From Paenibacillus bovis (lineage in GTDB: Bacteria > Bacillota > Bacilli > Paenibacillales > Paenibacillaceae), in NCBI RefSeq assembly GCF_001421015.2, contig NZ_CP013023.1, positions 5,190,001-5,254,000 of the forward strand: DNA of 64,000 nucleotides, in the 5' to 3' direction. The translations under genes were made by a program, and so were the position numbers. Each line of letters starts with the position of its first letter. Position 1 is the stretch's first letter. Positions 1 to 11,899 of the stretch are shown piece after piece. A model generated the notes under the pieces. The model did not search any database and was not told where the DNA came from. It saw only the letters and a list, made by a program, of their open reading frames with translations.

Positions 1-97
1 ATTGATGGGTTGATTCCTTTGGTATAGGTTGCAAACCTGATGTATTGCATAAAGAGATAGAGATAACTCGAAAAGTTCAAAATTAGTGCTTATCAAC

Positions 98-141
98 AAA
101 AAGACGAGATTACCTCCTGATAGAGGCATCTCGTCTTTTTT
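98..141 (-). terminator. Intrinsic terminator downstream of ligA
   Basis: A 13-bp inverted repeat (AAAAAGACGAGAT at 98-110, ATCTCGTCTTTTT at 128-140) encloses a 17-nt loop and has an A run on one side and a T run on the other, so it can work in both directions. It lies about 140 bp past the ligA stop. The first ~90 bp of the window hold no gene I can support. Confidence 0.8.
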
Positions 142-277
142 GATTATATATAGATATTACAACATTTATTCGAGTATCCGGTTCTCGGATGATAAGTTCG
201 GTCACTGTATTGTGAAGCAGATACTTGAATGCATGCATAGCTTGATGGCTCTTTCTAAATCCACCCGCTTTGTTCGA

Positions 278-2335
<2,058 letters not shown>

Positions 2336-2404
2336 CTATCCGCCAGCATATAGACAATAGGGACTCGGTTATTTCATTTGGTCATGCACATATATCCCCG
2401 TATT

Positions 2405-2442
2405 CGAAAAAATAGAACCGAATCATAAAGTATCCGGTTCTA
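2405..2442 (-). terminator. Intrinsic terminator of pcrA
   Basis: The stem ATAGAACCG (2412-2420) / CGGTTCTAT (2434-2442) is followed on the minus strand by a run of six T. It lies 75 bp past the pcrA stop and upstream of ligA. Confidence 0.8.
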
Positions 2443-2516
2443 TGAAGAGATATACTATACGGTCAATCATACAATCGATAAGGCAATCACCTTGCGCTGT
2501 AGATGAATTTGTTCCA

Positions 2517-4856
2517 TTATTCCACTTTGGTAATCGGGGCAAAGCCTGCCAGCAGGCGCTTCAGTCCTGTAGGCGCAGGGAAAGCAATCTGCAGTTCCAT
2601 ATCATTGCCGGTTCCTTTGACAGCAACGATCGTACCGATACCCCATTTACCATGGGACACTTTGTCTCCTGCCTGGAAACCTTCGCTGCTACCGCTGGCT
2701 GCCGGCTTCGGCGCCGATCCATTGCCTGTAGTGACAGTTACGCCGGAAGAAGTCGGTGTCTGGCGCGGAACCGCACGTGCGGAAGATCCACTACCAAAGG
2801 CGCTGGAATTATCCCGTTTGCCGCCAAAACTGCTGGTCGATCCGCCGAATCCACGGCTTCCGCCTCCATAGCTGCTGGTGCCGCCACGACGATAATTGTT
2901 CGGTGCCACTTTGGTATCTTCCTTGTATTCTTCCGGAATCTCTTCCAGGAAACGGGACGGTGGATTCGCCGTAGTGCGTCCAAACAGTGTACGCATCTGG
3001 GCACAGGAGAGGAACAGCTGCTTCTCTGCCCGGGTGATGCCTACATAAGCAAGACGACGCTCTTCTTCGAGCTCATCATTATCCATAAAGGCACGACTGT
3101 GCGGGAAAACTCCTTCTTCCATACCGATAATGAAGACGGTCGGGAATTCCAGACCTTTGGCGCTGTGCATGGTCATCAGTACGACCGCATCCTCCTGCTC
3201 CTCCGGCTTGTCTCCTACGGTATCGATATCTGCAATCAGAGCCAGATCGGTCAGGAAGGAAATAAGCGACTTATCCTCATTGTTCTTCTCGAACTCCATT
3301 GTTACCGACAGGAACTCTTCGATATTCTCTACCCGCGCTTTGGATTCCAGCGTATTCTCGCGCTGCAGCTCGACCCGATATTCGGACATTTCCAGAATCT
3401 TCTCGGTCAGCTCCGTTACAGACAGATAGTCTACCATCTGATGCAAAGCGGCAATCATATCGTAGAACTCTACCAGCGCATTACGCGTACGACCGGCAAA
3501 GCCCAGATCATCCACAATCTCCAGCACCCGGAAAATAGAAATTCCGCGCTCACCTGCAGCCGCAGCCAGCTTGGCTACACTGGTATCGCCGATACCGCGC
3601 TTCGGCACATTAATAATACGCGTCAAGCTGATATCATCATCCGGATTGGACAACAGACGCAGATATCCGAGGATATCCTTGATCTCTTTGCGATCGTAGA
3701 ACTTGATGCCGCCGACGATTTGGTAAGGGATATCCGATTTGATCAGAATTTCCTCTATTACCCGGGACTGGGCATTGGTACGGTACAAAATTGCATGATC
3801 CTGATACGGCCGGCCTGTTTTTACACTTTTATGAATTTCCGAAGTAACGAAATATCCTTCATCATGTTCGGAGTCGGCACGGTATACCTTGATCTTGGCG
3901 CCGCCTTCTTTGTCGGTCCACAGTTTCTTGGGCTTACGACCGCTGTTGTTGCCAATAACTTCGTTGGCTGCACTCAGAATATTAGACGTGGAACGATAGT
4001 TCTGTTCCAGCAGGATCGTTTTGGCTTCCGGATAATCTTCTTCAAAATTCAGAATGTTCGTAATATCTGCTCCACGCCAGCGGTAGATCGATTGATCGCT
4101 ATCGCCGACTACACAGATGTTATGATGCGCATCCGCCAGCATTTTACACAGCATATACTGCGCACGGTTGGTATCCTGATACTCATCGACATGGATGTAG
4201 CGGAATTTCTTCTGGTAAAATTCCAGCACTTCCGGTACTTCCTTGAACAGCTGGATCGTCGTCATGATCAGATCATCAAAATCGAGCGAGTTGTTGGCAC
4301 GAAGCTTGCGTTGGTACATCGTGTATACTTTGGACGCCAGACCTTCAAAATAGTCACCGATCTTCTGCTCATACTGGGCAGGCGTTACCAGTTCGTTCTT
4401 GGCAGCGCTGATCATCGCCTGAACGGCTTTCGGTTCGAATTTCTTGGTGTCCATATTCAGATCTTTCATACAGGAACGGATTACCGACAGCTGATCGCCG
4501 GAATCCAGAATGGAAAAGTTGGAAGTAAAACCGATCCGTTCGATATCTTTGCGCAAAATACGGACGCACATGGAGTGAAAAGTAGATACCCAGATCTCGC
4601 GACCGTCACGGCCGACCAGCTGGGCAACACGATCCTGCATCTCGCGTGCAGCCTTATTGGTAAATGTGATCGCCAGTATGCCCCACGGTGCAGACTTGCG
4701 GGAATCAATAATATGGGCGATACGGTGTGTCAGTACCCGGGTCTTACCGCTACCTGCACCTGCCATAATGAGCAGTGGTCCATCTGTGGTGAGCGCAGCT
4801 TCTTTTTGTCTGGGATTCAGGCGGTTGATTGCATCCTGTATATTTACAGTCGTCAT
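2517..4856 (-). CDS. pcrA: ATP-dependent DNA helicase PcrA (UvrD/Rep family, SF1A)
   Basis: 3'-5' DNA helicase for repair, rolling-circle replication and removal of RecA and stalled RNA polymerase. 779 aa. Visible: Q-motif (LNPRQKEA, 13-20), Walker A AGAGSGKT with Lys38, motif Ia ([10 protein letters not shown]), Walker B DEYQDTN, motif III ([13 protein letters not shown]), motif IV (LEQNYRS), motif V ([11 protein letters not shown]) and motif VI ([10 protein letters not shown]). A Gly/Ser-rich linker (about 660-710) joins the helicase core to a C-terminal Tudor-like domain ([16 protein letters not shown]), which in this family binds RNA polymerase. An 813-codon open frame on the opposite strand is a shadow of this gene. 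Confidence 0.97.
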   Translation of the reverse strand: MTTVNIQDAINRLNPRQKEAALTTDGPLLIMAGAGSGKTRVLTHRIAHIIDSRKSAPWGILAITFTNKAAREMQDRVAQLVGRDGREIWVSTFHSMCVRILRKDIERIGFTSNFSILDSGDQLSVIRSCMKDLNMDTKKFEPKAVQAMISAAKNELVTPAQYEQKIGDYFEGLASKVYTMYQRKLRANNSLDFDDLIMTTIQLFKEVPEVLEFYQKKFRYIHVDEYQDTNRAQYMLCKMLADAHHNICVVGDSDQSIYRWRGADITNILNFEEDYPEAKTILLEQNYRSTSNILSAANEVIGNNSGRKPKKLWTDKEGGAKIKVYRADSEHDEGYFVTSEIHKSVKTGRPYQDHAILYRTNAQSRVIEEILIKSDIPYQIVGGIKFYDRKEIKDILGYLRLLSNPDDDISLTRIINVPKRGIGDTSVAKLAAAAGERGISIFRVLEIVDDLGFAGRTRNALVEFYDMIAALHQMVDYLSVTELTEKILEMSEYRVELQRENTLESKARVENIEEFLSVTMEFEKNNEDKSLISFLTDLALIADIDTVGDKPEEQEDAVVLMTMHSAKGLEFPTVFIIGMEEGVFPHSRAFMDNDELEEERRLAYVGITRAEKQLFLSCAQMRTLFGRTTANPPSRFLEEIPEEYKEDTKVAPNNYRRGGTSSYGGGSRGFGGSTSSFGGKRDNSSAFGSGSSARAVPRQTPTSSGVTVTTGNGSAPKPAASGSSEGFQAGDKVSHGKWGIGTIVAVKGTGNDMELQIAFPAPTGLKRLLAGFAPITKVE

Positions 4857-5148
4857 GTAGAAGTCTTGCCCCTTTCAGAATAGAAATAGGATATAAAAAA
4901 TAAAGAGTCAGCCGATTGGCTTGCTTGATAAAGGCCTGTATATGTTGAACCATGTTATGTGGTGTGTACGAATCAAAGCGTGGATAGTGAGTCAAGTATG
5001 GTTAAACGTTAATGAGCCGCCTGTTGTAACAAGAACAGGCATTATTGCGATACATTGCATTAAACTGTGTAAGCAGTTCGTATGATCATCATTGGAATCA
5101 TATTGTATTTTGAATCATCCGTATCAATGATTCCGGTAAACGGAATAT

Positions 5149-5838
5149 TCAGCTTTTCACTGCCGCTACTGTCTCCAGCGCGTGATCCAAATCGCTGTAG
5201 AGGCTGTTGCCCACAATAATTGTATCACAGACCTGCCGGGCTATTCTGGCCGTCTCTGCATTATGAATACCTCCACCGTAAAAAACGCTGGCTTCACCGG
5301 CAGCACGCCGAATATCCGCTGCCAGCTCCATATCTCCAAACCGGCCGCTGTATTCGATATAGATGATCGGCAGCTTGAGCAGACGGTCTGCTACCTGTGC
5401 ATATGCCGCAGCACGATCTCTATCAATAGCAGTCAATGCGTCCGTCAGACGGGCTACTGTCGAATCGGGATTCAGTACAATATACCCTTCCGGCACCATC
5501 AGCTCCCAAGGGATCAGATGGCTGTACTGCTCAACCGCTTGTACATGCTGCCCGAGCAGCCATTTGCTATGATCGGTATTCAGTACCATCGGGATCATGT
5601 ACAGGTCAAATCCGGGTACTACAGCTTCCAGATCGGATACTTCGAGTACACAGGGAAGTTCGTACCGGCGTACACGGGACATCAGATCCACCGTATTATC
5701 ATAGGTTACTCCGGACGAACCACCAATCATAATGGCATCGGTACCGGACAGACAAATACGATCCAGATCTTCGTCCGAGATCAGACGGTCGGGGTCCAAT
5801 TTGAATACGTGCTGCCACGCTTTAATTTCATCTCTCAA
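5149..5838 (-). CDS. pcrB: Heptaprenylglyceryl-phosphate synthase PcrB
   Basis: TIM-barrel prenyltransferase that joins heptaprenyl diphosphate to glycerol-1-phosphate, giving an archaeal-type ether lipid precursor in Bacillales. 229 aa, the usual length. Recognisable segments: phosphate-binding GGSSGVTYDN near 38-47, YIEYSGRFGD, and the late GGGIHNAETA and IIVGNSLY loops. The start is TTG at 5836-5838, preceded by GGAGG with 8 nt spacing; no in-frame ATG fits. A clear sigma-A promoter lies just upstream (5875-5903). About 290 bp separate it from pcrA, and the gene pair is conserved in Bacillaceae. Confidence 0.93.
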   Translation of the reverse strand: MRDEIKAWQHVFKLDPDRLISDEDLDRICLSGTDAIMIGGSSGVTYDNTVDLMSRVRRYELPCVLEVSDLEAVVPGFDLYMIPMVLNTDHSKWLLGQHVQAVEQYSHLIPWELMVPEGYIVLNPDSTVARLTDALTAIDRDRAAAYAQVADRLLKLPIIYIEYSGRFGDMELAADIRRAAGEASVFYGGGIHNAETARIARQVCDTIIVGNSLYSDLDHALETVAAVKS

Positions 5839-5874
5839 CCTTCATTCCTCCGTCTTTCTGCAACCTTCAGAATA

Positions 5875-5903
5875 AGTCTATGACAGTGCTTGTACAGTGT
5901 CAA
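5875..5903 (-). promoter_or_regulatory. Sigma-A promoter of pcrB
   Basis: On the minus strand there is a perfect -35 TTGACA (5898-5903), a 17-bp spacer and a -10 TAGACT (5875-5880, 4 of 6). The predicted start of transcription is about 30 bp upstream of the pcrB TTG codon. Confidence 0.7.
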
Positions 5904-5977
5904 TTTTTTGTTCGTATTTGATGGGAACAAAGTTATATTATACGATATTTCATAGCATGTTTGCACCTTAATTTGCA

Positions 5978-6011
5978 AATAAAAATGCCCCGTCTGTTCA
6001 AACGGGGCATT
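5978..6011 (-). terminator. Intrinsic terminator of the sugar-transferase transcript
   Basis: A perfect 10-bp stem, AATGCCCCGT (5984-5993) / ACGGGGCATT (6002-6011), is followed on the minus strand by a T-rich tail. It lies 70 bp past the stop of the gene at 6082 and ends the glycan locus. Confidence 0.85.
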
Positions 6012-6081
6012 GGCATACAAAGCTCTTTTCTGGGGTCAGTCAACTGCGCTGTATCTTGATCCATTATGTTGATACCGAATC

Positions 6082-7506
6082 TTAATACGCATTTTTATTT
6101 ACAAATCCATTGCGGATCGTTTTGCAAATAATCTTGATATCGAATAACAGCGACCAGTTCTCGATATAAAAAATATCGTGATTGATCCGTTCCTCGATCG
6201 ATGTGTCTCCGCGCAGTCCGTTGCTCTGCGCCCAACCGGTGATTCCCGGACGGACATGGTGTTTGACCATGTATTTGGGGATCTCCTCCCGGAACTGCTC
6301 CACGAAATAAGGACGTTCTGGCCGTGGTCCGACTACGCTCATATCACCGATCAGTACATTAAAGAACTGCGGCAGCTCATCCAGACTCGTACGCCGGATA
6401 AAGGAACCAAACTTGGTCTTGCGCGGATCATCGGCTGTCGTCCATCCGGTATCGATCTGTCCTTCCGGGATAACCCGCATAGAGCGGAACTTGAACATCA
6501 TAAATGTCCGCCGGTTAAGTCCAACGCGTTCCTGCTTGAAAATGATCGGTCCTGACGAAGTCAGCTTCACTCCGATAGCCACAAACAGCATGATCGGTGA
6601 AGTGATAATAATAGCTGCCAATGAAAACACAATATCGAACAGCCTTTTGAAAATCCGATTGGCTGCAATATCCAGCGGAATATCACGTACATTGATCATC
6701 GGCATTCCCGCAAAATTATCAAAGTAAGGACGTGCCGGCAAATAGTCAAAGAAGTCGGGAATAATCAGCGTTCGTACACCGGCTTTTTCGCATTCGGCAA
6801 TAATCAGTGGATACTTGTTATGCGCATCCAGCGGCAGTGCCAGAATGACTTCATCGATCATCATCTCCTGCAGCTTGCGCCCCAGATCATCGATTTTGCC
6901 CAGTACCGGCTTATACTTTTTCAATTCGATGCCATCAAAGGTACGATAGTCATCGAGGAAACCGACAATTTCGTAGCCCATCTCCGGATACTGCATCAGA
7001 TTGTCGTAGAACCGCTTGCCGAGCGAACCGGCACCCAGGATCAGCACAAACTGCTTGTTAAATCCCTTTTGACGGGCACGCTTGAGCCCCAGCTTGATCA
7101 CATAGCGATATGCCATAATGAGCAGCAGATTCAATACAACATACAGCAGCAGATAGTAACGCGAGATATTGATCTCTTTGAAAAAGAACAAAGCGCCAAG
7201 CAGCATAAAAATGCTGACTGCATGGGTCTGTACAATTTTCAGCAGCTCATCGGCAAAACGCTTTTTGCGCTTGGGAGAATACAGACTGCTGATAACCCCG
7301 ATCAGAATAGCGATAACACCATAGATCAGGCTCCATTTGCCATACGTCTCGAACGGCAGTGCTCCATAGCCAGCCGGAGGGCTGTCATACGGAAGAATAT
7401 CACTCTGGAATTTGATAAACCAGGCGATCAGAAAGGAAATTTGAATCACAGAGAAATCCGCCAGAATATACAGTCTGGTCAAAAAGCGCTGATTTTTGCG
7501 GATCAC
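6082..7506 (-). CDS. Undecaprenyl-phosphate sugar-1-phosphate transferase (WcaJ/WsaP type)
   Basis: Membrane enzyme that starts a surface glycan by moving a hexose-1-phosphate from UDP-sugar to undecaprenyl phosphate. 474 aa with the three-part build of long polyprenyl glycosylphosphotransferases: four to five N-terminal helices (to ~130), a Rossmann-like middle domain (LILGAGSLGKR, ~150-270), and a catalytic domain from ~285 with a membrane helix after KRLFDI. Catalytic motifs FKFRSM, TSLDELPQ, VVGPRPERP and RPGITGWAQ are intact. Start is GTG at 7504-7506 with AAGGAG 9 nt upstream, overlapping the stop of the preceding glycosyltransferase by 4 bp. WsaP/WsfP enzymes play this role in slg clusters; whether Glc or Gal is moved cannot be read from sequence. 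Confidence 0.93.
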   Translation of the reverse strand: MIRKNQRFLTRLYILADFSVIQISFLIAWFIKFQSDILPYDSPPAGYGALPFETYGKWSLIYGVIAILIGVISSLYSPKRKKRFADELLKIVQTHAVSIFMLLGALFFFKEINISRYYLLLYVVLNLLLIMAYRYVIKLGLKRARQKGFNKQFVLILGAGSLGKRFYDNLMQYPEMGYEIVGFLDDYRTFDGIELKKYKPVLGKIDDLGRKLQEMMIDEVILALPLDAHNKYPLIIAECEKAGVRTLIIPDFFDYLPARPYFDNFAGMPMINVRDIPLDIAANRIFKRLFDIVFSLAAIIITSPIMLFVAIGVKLTSSGPIIFKQERVGLNRRTFMMFKFRSMRVIPEGQIDTGWTTADDPRKTKFGSFIRRTSLDELPQFFNVLIGDMSVVGPRPERPYFVEQFREEIPKYMVKHHVRPGITGWAQSNGLRGDTSIEERINHDIFYIENWSLLFDIKIICKTIRNGFVNKNAY

Positions 7507-8408
7507 GTATGGACTCTCCTTTCTGAATCGGATACCGACGCCGGCGTGGCACGCAGCAGTTTATTTTTGAGTAGGGAAAGCATCAGTTTGACACCGATCC
7601 CCGTGTAGACAATCCCATTGGTGATAAATGAATACTTTTGCTGGTAATGCTTGCGGTGAAACAACCACATCGCCCGGTGGAATTCATAAATGATCTTGAA
7701 CGGCTTGCGCCGGCTGCTGGCACCTTTGTGATGCACGATGAATGTGTCTGCGCGGTAGTGGATCTCCCAGCCTGCTTCTTTGATCCGGTAGCACCAGTCG
7801 ATATCTTCCCCGTACATAAAGAATTCTTCATCCAGCCCGCCGATCTGCTCGATCACCTCGCGGCGTACCAGCATAAAAGCACCAACCAGCGAATCCACCT
7901 GATACGATTCATCCGGGCTCAGATAGCCCAGCTGGTAACCGTTGAACTTCGGATTGTTCGGAAACAGCTTCGAAAAGCCGAATGCATAATAGAACGATGC
8001 CGATGGTGTCGGGAATCCGCGCTTGCACGCTTTATCCAGTGAGCCATCCGGAAGAATAATTTTGCAACCGGATGCTCCTGCACGAGGATGATTATCCATA
8101 AAAGACACCATCGTCTCCAGGGTGTCCGGCTGAACGATGGTGTCGGAATTAAGCAGCAATGTATATCGTCCCCGGGCAATCTTCATCCCGATATTATTGC
8201 CTTTGGCAAAGCCACCATTATCCTGATTAGCGATGAAGACAATATTCGGGTAAGCTGCTGGAATACGCGTAGTGGAATCATCGCTCGAATGATTATCCAC
8301 GACGATGATTTCGTAGGAATATTGAGTCTGTGAGTTGTATACGGATTGAATGCAATCCATAGTCAGCTGACATGTATTGTAATTTAAAATTAAAACGCTA
8401 ACGTCCAT
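7503..8408 (-). CDS. GT2 glycosyltransferase, rhamnosyltransferase-like
   Basis: Cytoplasmic glycosyltransferase adding a sugar to the lipid-linked glycan, probably rhamnose given the nearby rml genes. 301 aa. GT-A features: start strand VSVLILNYNT, VVDNHSSDDS, metal-binding LLLNSDT, and the late FFMYGEDIDWCYR motif typical of family-2 rhamnosyltransferases. The ATG at 8408 has a GGAG 7 nt upstream; the open frame extends 21 codons further but without a ribosome site. It overlaps the sugar-transferase gene by 4 bp, so both are translated from one mRNA. Confidence 0.88.
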   Translation of the reverse strand: MDVSVLILNYNTCQLTMDCIQSVYNSQTQYSYEIIVVDNHSSDDSTTRIPAAYPNIVFIANQDNGGFAKGNNIGMKIARGRYTLLLNSDTIVQPDTLETMVSFMDNHPRAGASGCKIILPDGSLDKACKRGFPTPSASFYYAFGFSKLFPNNPKFNGYQLGYLSPDESYQVDSLVGAFMLVRREVIEQIGGLDEEFFMYGEDIDWCYRIKEAGWEIHYRADTFIVHHKGASSRRKPFKIIYEFHRAMWLFHRKHYQQKYSFITNGIVYTGIGVKLMLSLLKNKLLRATPASVSDSERRVHT

Positions 8409-8608
8409 AATAACGCTCCTGCTCTGTATTGAAAGCTTCCGCTGCAGACAGAACCTTTGTCGCTGCTGCATACTTTCTGAAAAATTTCAATATTGTGATC
8501 TAATCGCATTATAGCATAGATGTACTACCGAAAGGCAATTTCAAAACTATTCCAATAGCAATCCGAAAAATACTAGGCTCGTACCTGACTCTATCGCACA
8601 TTTCTTGA

Positions 8609-9568
8609 TTAAAGATATCCGATCAAAATCAGGAAGCGGAACAGATTCTGCTCTGCTGCTGACTGTCGATATAAACGGCACTGTCTGAGATATCGAACCC
8701 GATCCAGCAGATGATGCCGTGGAGCGATAAAAGCATCCAACTGCTGGATCATCTGTGGATCTGTCATCTGTTTACCATATATCCGTTTGAATTCCCGAGC
8801 CTGTTCGACAAGCATTTGCTGATTCTGATGTTTACGGAAGCTTTTCCATTTCTTTTTTATTTTCTGGGAAATAGTCGACTCGCCGCCTACTGCATTATTG
8901 CCATGCTGTCTGTAATAAATAGATGGCTGAGGATCAAAATATACTTTGCCAAAACAGGAAATGGTAAGATACATCCACCAGTCGTGCATCAGTATACGGG
9001 TTATATTCAGCTCTGACTCTCTCAGCAGAAATAATGCCTGACGGTTAATAGTAACGGTCGCACCGACCGCAACATTCTGGAACAACGCATTGTAAAAGGA
9101 AACATCCCGCTGCAGATTCGCAGGCCAGACCGTTGTAGGATTCAAATCTGCATCTGTCAGCTGGGTAGCCGTAAAGATCATTGCCGGAAGCCGTTCTTTC
9201 TGCTGAAGATGATGGCTCCCTGTCGGCTGCTCCATCCTATGCAGCTGGGCTACTGCTCTGGCTACCTTTTCAGGCATCCAGACATCATCCTGGTCACAAA
9301 AGCAGTAATAAGCCGCTTTCGAATCTGCATGCTGCATAAGTGTCCAAAAACTCGGAATAACCCCTATATTCGTTCCTTCTATCCAACTGATCTGTGCCGG
9401 ATATTGCTCTGTATACTGTTTTAATATCGATCGGGTATCATCACTGGAGCCATCATCCCGAATCAGAATCTGGATATCTCCATAAGTCTGATTCAATAGA
9501 CTGTCCAGCTGTTCTCTTATGTATTGGGCTCCATTATAAGTGGAAAGAAGTACCTGTACTGTCTCCAT
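8609..9568 (-). CDS. GT2 glycosyltransferase, alpha-1,3-rhamnosyltransferase-like
   Basis: 319-aa GT-A enzyme with LLSTYNGAQYIREQLDSLL at the N terminus, RDDGSSDDT in the nucleotide-binding part, and CDQDDVWMPEK carrying the acidic metal-binding residues. This pattern is common in rhamnan and O-antigen rhamnosyltransferases. The C terminus (RYLRQCRLYRQSAAEQNLFRFLILIGYL) is basic with a hydrophobic end, as in membrane-associated glycosyltransferases. Start ATG at 9568 follows GAGGT with normal spacing. It lies 200 bp upstream of the next glycosyltransferase and downstream of a hairpin that probably ends the rml transcript. Confidence 0.87.
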   Translation of the reverse strand: METVQVLLSTYNGAQYIREQLDSLLNQTYGDIQILIRDDGSSDDTRSILKQYTEQYPAQISWIEGTNIGVIPSFWTLMQHADSKAAYYCFCDQDDVWMPEKVARAVAQLHRMEQPTGSHHLQQKERLPAMIFTATQLTDADLNPTTVWPANLQRDVSFYNALFQNVAVGATVTINRQALFLLRESELNITRILMHDWWMYLTISCFGKVYFDPQPSIYYRQHGNNAVGGESTISQKIKKKWKSFRKHQNQQMLVEQAREFKRIYGKQMTDPQMIQQLDAFIAPRHHLLDRVRYLRQCRLYRQSAAEQNLFRFLILIGYL

Positions 9569-9694
9569 GCGTCTACCTCATCTGCTCTTCTGTAGTATGT
9601 ATCTGCCTTATTGTATCAGAAAGAATAGGTGCCGGATATCCCGTAGCCTGCAGCTGATTTCCATGCTATCTATATATTATATGTACATATCAAA

Positions 9695-9738
9695 ATAGAC
9701 AGTGCTTCCCTATACAAACCGGGAACCGCACTGTCTAT
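9695..9738 (-). terminator. Probable terminator of the rml transcript
   Basis: The outer stem ATAGACAGTGC (9695-9705) / GCACTGTCTAT (9728-9738) and an inner TTCCC/GGGAA pairing form a long hairpin. On the minus strand it is followed by a short T run (TTTT). It sits between rmlD and the next glycosyltransferase. The short T tract lowers confidence. Confidence 0.6.
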
Positions 9739-9855
9739 CGAAATATCTAAATTATATTGCGAGTCATGTCCATCTCACAGGAAGGAACAAGCCAAGACGC
9801 TTATCATGTCCTGTACTCTGCTAAAACAGCGAGCGGCTGGATATTCCTGTTGTTT

Positions 9856-10740
9856 TTACTCCGTCTTCGACTGCATGCTTGCCTGGTACTCCAGTAAAAA
9901 AGCATTCAGCCCTTCCTGCCATGACCGGATATCGGTAAATCCATTGGTTCGGATCGACAGATGCTCCATCACCGAATTGGCCGGACGTGGTGCGGGGCGA
10001 GGAAATTCTGCTGTTGTACATGGTTCCAGCTTCGCCTGGAAGCTGACTCCGAGAACGTCTGCCGCCTGCGCAAAAATAGACTGCGTAAACTCGTACCAGG
10101 TGCAGGCTCCGCTATTGGATGCATGATAGACACCATATTTCTCTGTCAGCATCAATTCCGACAGGAATTCTGCCAGATCCACTGTATAAGTAGGTGAACC
10201 TTTTTGGTCATCCACTACTTTGAGCTGTGGCTTCTCTTGCCCTAGCTTGAGCATTGTTTTGACAAAGTTATTGCCATGCATGCCATATACCCAAGAAGTA
10301 CGCACAATGAAATAACGCGATGACAAGGTCTGTGTCAGTACTTCACCTGCACGCTTGGATTTGCCGTAAATCCCCTGCGGATCCGTATTGTCGTATTCAT
10401 GATAAGGCACTGTACCCTTGCCATCAAATACATAGTCTGTACTGATATATATGATTTTGGCCTGAACAGCTTCTGCGGCGACTGCCAGATTACGGCTACC
10501 GATCGCATTGACCAGATAAGCACCATCTACATCCGTCTCGGCTGCATCTACTGCAGTATACGCTGCACAATGAATAATCGTATCCGGCTGGAAGGATAGG
10601 ATCGCCTGCTTGCACTGTTCTGCATCGGTAATATCCAGTTCACTGCGTCCGCAGCCCATAACCGTATGGCCTTTATGCTTTAGTACAGTGACTACATCTT
10701 GCCCTAGCTGTCCGGATGCTCCGGTGACCAGTACACGCAT
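9856..10740 (-). CDS. rmlD: dTDP-4-dehydrorhamnose reductase RmlD
   Basis: Last step of dTDP-L-rhamnose synthesis: NADPH-dependent reduction of dTDP-4-keto-L-rhamnose. 294 aa, normal length. SDR features: TGASGQLGQDV nucleotide-binding loop at 7-17, YISTDYVFDG, and the catalytic YGKSK (YxxxK). The start codon overlaps the rmlB stop by one base (TAATG), showing translational coupling. The gene order rmlA-rmlC-rmlB-rmlD matches the rmlACBD order of S-layer glycan loci. Confidence 0.95.
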   Translation of the reverse strand: MRVLVTGASGQLGQDVVTVLKHKGHTVMGCGRSELDITDAEQCKQAILSFQPDTIIHCAAYTAVDAAETDVDGAYLVNAIGSRNLAVAAEAVQAKIIYISTDYVFDGKGTVPYHEYDNTDPQGIYGKSKRAGEVLTQTLSSRYFIVRTSWVYGMHGNNFVKTMLKLGQEKPQLKVVDDQKGSPTYTVDLAEFLSELMLTEKYGVYHASNSGACTWYEFTQSIFAQAADVLGVSFQAKLEPCTTAEFPRPAPRPANSVMEHLSIRTNGFTDIRSWQEGLNAFLLEYQASMQSKTE

Positions 10741-11759
10741 TATTCGGTTCCCAGGCGGCTGCCGTATTGCTTCTGGTAATAAGCCTGATATTCACCAGAT
10801 GCAATACGGGTCCACCATTCTTTATTATCGAGATACCACTGGATCGTTGCCTGGATACCTGTCTCAAAGTTATGTTTTGGTTTCCAGCCAAGTTCTGTCA
10901 TGGTCTTGGTCGGATCGATACCGTAGCGGCGGTCATGGCCAGGACGATCTTCTACATACTTGATCAGGGATTCCGGTTTGCCCAGCTGCTCCAGAATCGT
11001 TTTGACGATATGGATATTGGTGCGCTCGTTATTGCCACCGATATTATAGACTTCACCGTTTTTGCCTTCATGAATGACAAGGTCAATTGCGCTGCAGTGG
11101 TCTTCCACATACAGCCAGTCACGGATATTGAGTCCATCGCCGTATACCGGCAAGGCTTCATCAGCCAGGGCACGGGAAATGATCAACGGGATCAGCTTTT
11201 CCGGGAATTGGAATGGACCATAGTTGTTAGAACAACGTGTAATATTCACCGGCAGTCCGAATGTCTCATGGTATGCACGTACAATCAGATCTCCGCCTGC
11301 TTTACTCGCAGAGTAAGGGCTGTTTGGCGTGAGCGGTGTTTCTTCTGTGAACAGACCCGTCTCGCCCAACGTACCGTATACTTCATCGGTAGAGACCTGC
11401 ACGAATTTGGTGATATTGTGTTTCTTGGCTGCATCGAGCAGCACTTGAGTGCCCAGTACATTGGTTTTGACGAATACATCCGGTTCCAGAATACTGCGAT
11501 CCACATGGGATTCTGCGGCAAAGTTAACTACCACATCCACACCCTGGGATACCAGCTCATCCATTTTGGCAGTATCGCAAATATCTGCTTTGACAAAGGT
11601 ATGATTCGGGTTATTCTCGATCGATTTCAGATTTTCCAGATTACCCGCATAGGTCAGGGCATCTACATTGATAATCTGATATTCAGGATGTTCACGCAGC
11701 ATATAGAGAACAAAGTTACTTCCGATGAACCCGGCTCCGCCAGTGACAAGTAATTTCAT
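10740..11759 (-). CDS. rmlB: dTDP-glucose 4,6-dehydratase RmlB
   Basis: Second step of dTDP-L-rhamnose synthesis: NAD+-dependent conversion of dTDP-glucose to the 4-keto-6-deoxy sugar. 339 aa. Features: TGGAGFIGSNFV glycine-rich loop at 6-17, FAAESHVDRS, STDEVYG, the catalytic YSASK, and the RCSNNYGP loop. Ribosome site GGAGG is 6 nt before the ATG. A small hairpin (11782-11810) lies in the 140-bp gap to rmlC; its role is unknown. Confidence 0.96.
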   Translation of the reverse strand: MKLLVTGGAGFIGSNFVLYMLREHPEYQIINVDALTYAGNLENLKSIENNPNHTFVKADICDTAKMDELVSQGVDVVVNFAAESHVDRSILEPDVFVKTNVLGTQVLLDAAKKHNITKFVQVSTDEVYGTLGETGLFTEETPLTPNSPYSASKAGGDLIVRAYHETFGLPVNITRCSNNYGPFQFPEKLIPLIISRALADEALPVYGDGLNIRDWLYVEDHCSAIDLVIHEGKNGEVYNIGGNNERTNIHIVKTILEQLGKPESLIKYVEDRPGHDRRYGIDPTKTMTELGWKPKHNFETGIQATIQWYLDNKEWWTRIASGEYQAYYQKQYGSRLGTE

Positions 11760-11781
11760 AAGTTGCCTCCTATATCAATGA

Positions 11782-11810
11782 ATAAGATTCAGCAGCATGC
11801 TGAACCTTAT
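11782..11810 (-). repeat. Hairpin between rmlC and rmlB
   Basis: ATAAG-a-TTCAGC (11782-11793) pairs with GCTGAA-c-CTTAT (11799-11810) around a 5-nt loop. No T tract follows on the minus strand, so it is not a standard terminator. It could stabilise or process the rml mRNA. Confidence 0.4.
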
Positions 11811-11899
11811 CATACGAATTATTTTTATTGTGTACAAAACAGATCATACAAACGTTGAATAATGTTCAATTACCTGTCTCTTTTGTAAATGATGAGTTC

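Noticed and set aside
1..27. Possible 3' end of a plus-strand gene (frame 1 ends at TAG 25-27)
   Set aside because: Eight codons are too few to support a gene.
2442..4883. 813-codon open frame on the plus strand
   Set aside because: It is exactly antisense to pcrA, has no family motifs and no ribosome site; a shadow frame. The same holds for long plus-strand frames over uvrA, uvrB, argG, argH and the glycosyltransferases.
5019..5040. GCCTGTT/AACAGGC hairpin between pcrB and pcrA
   Set aside because: Only 7 bp and no T run on either strand, so not called as a terminator.
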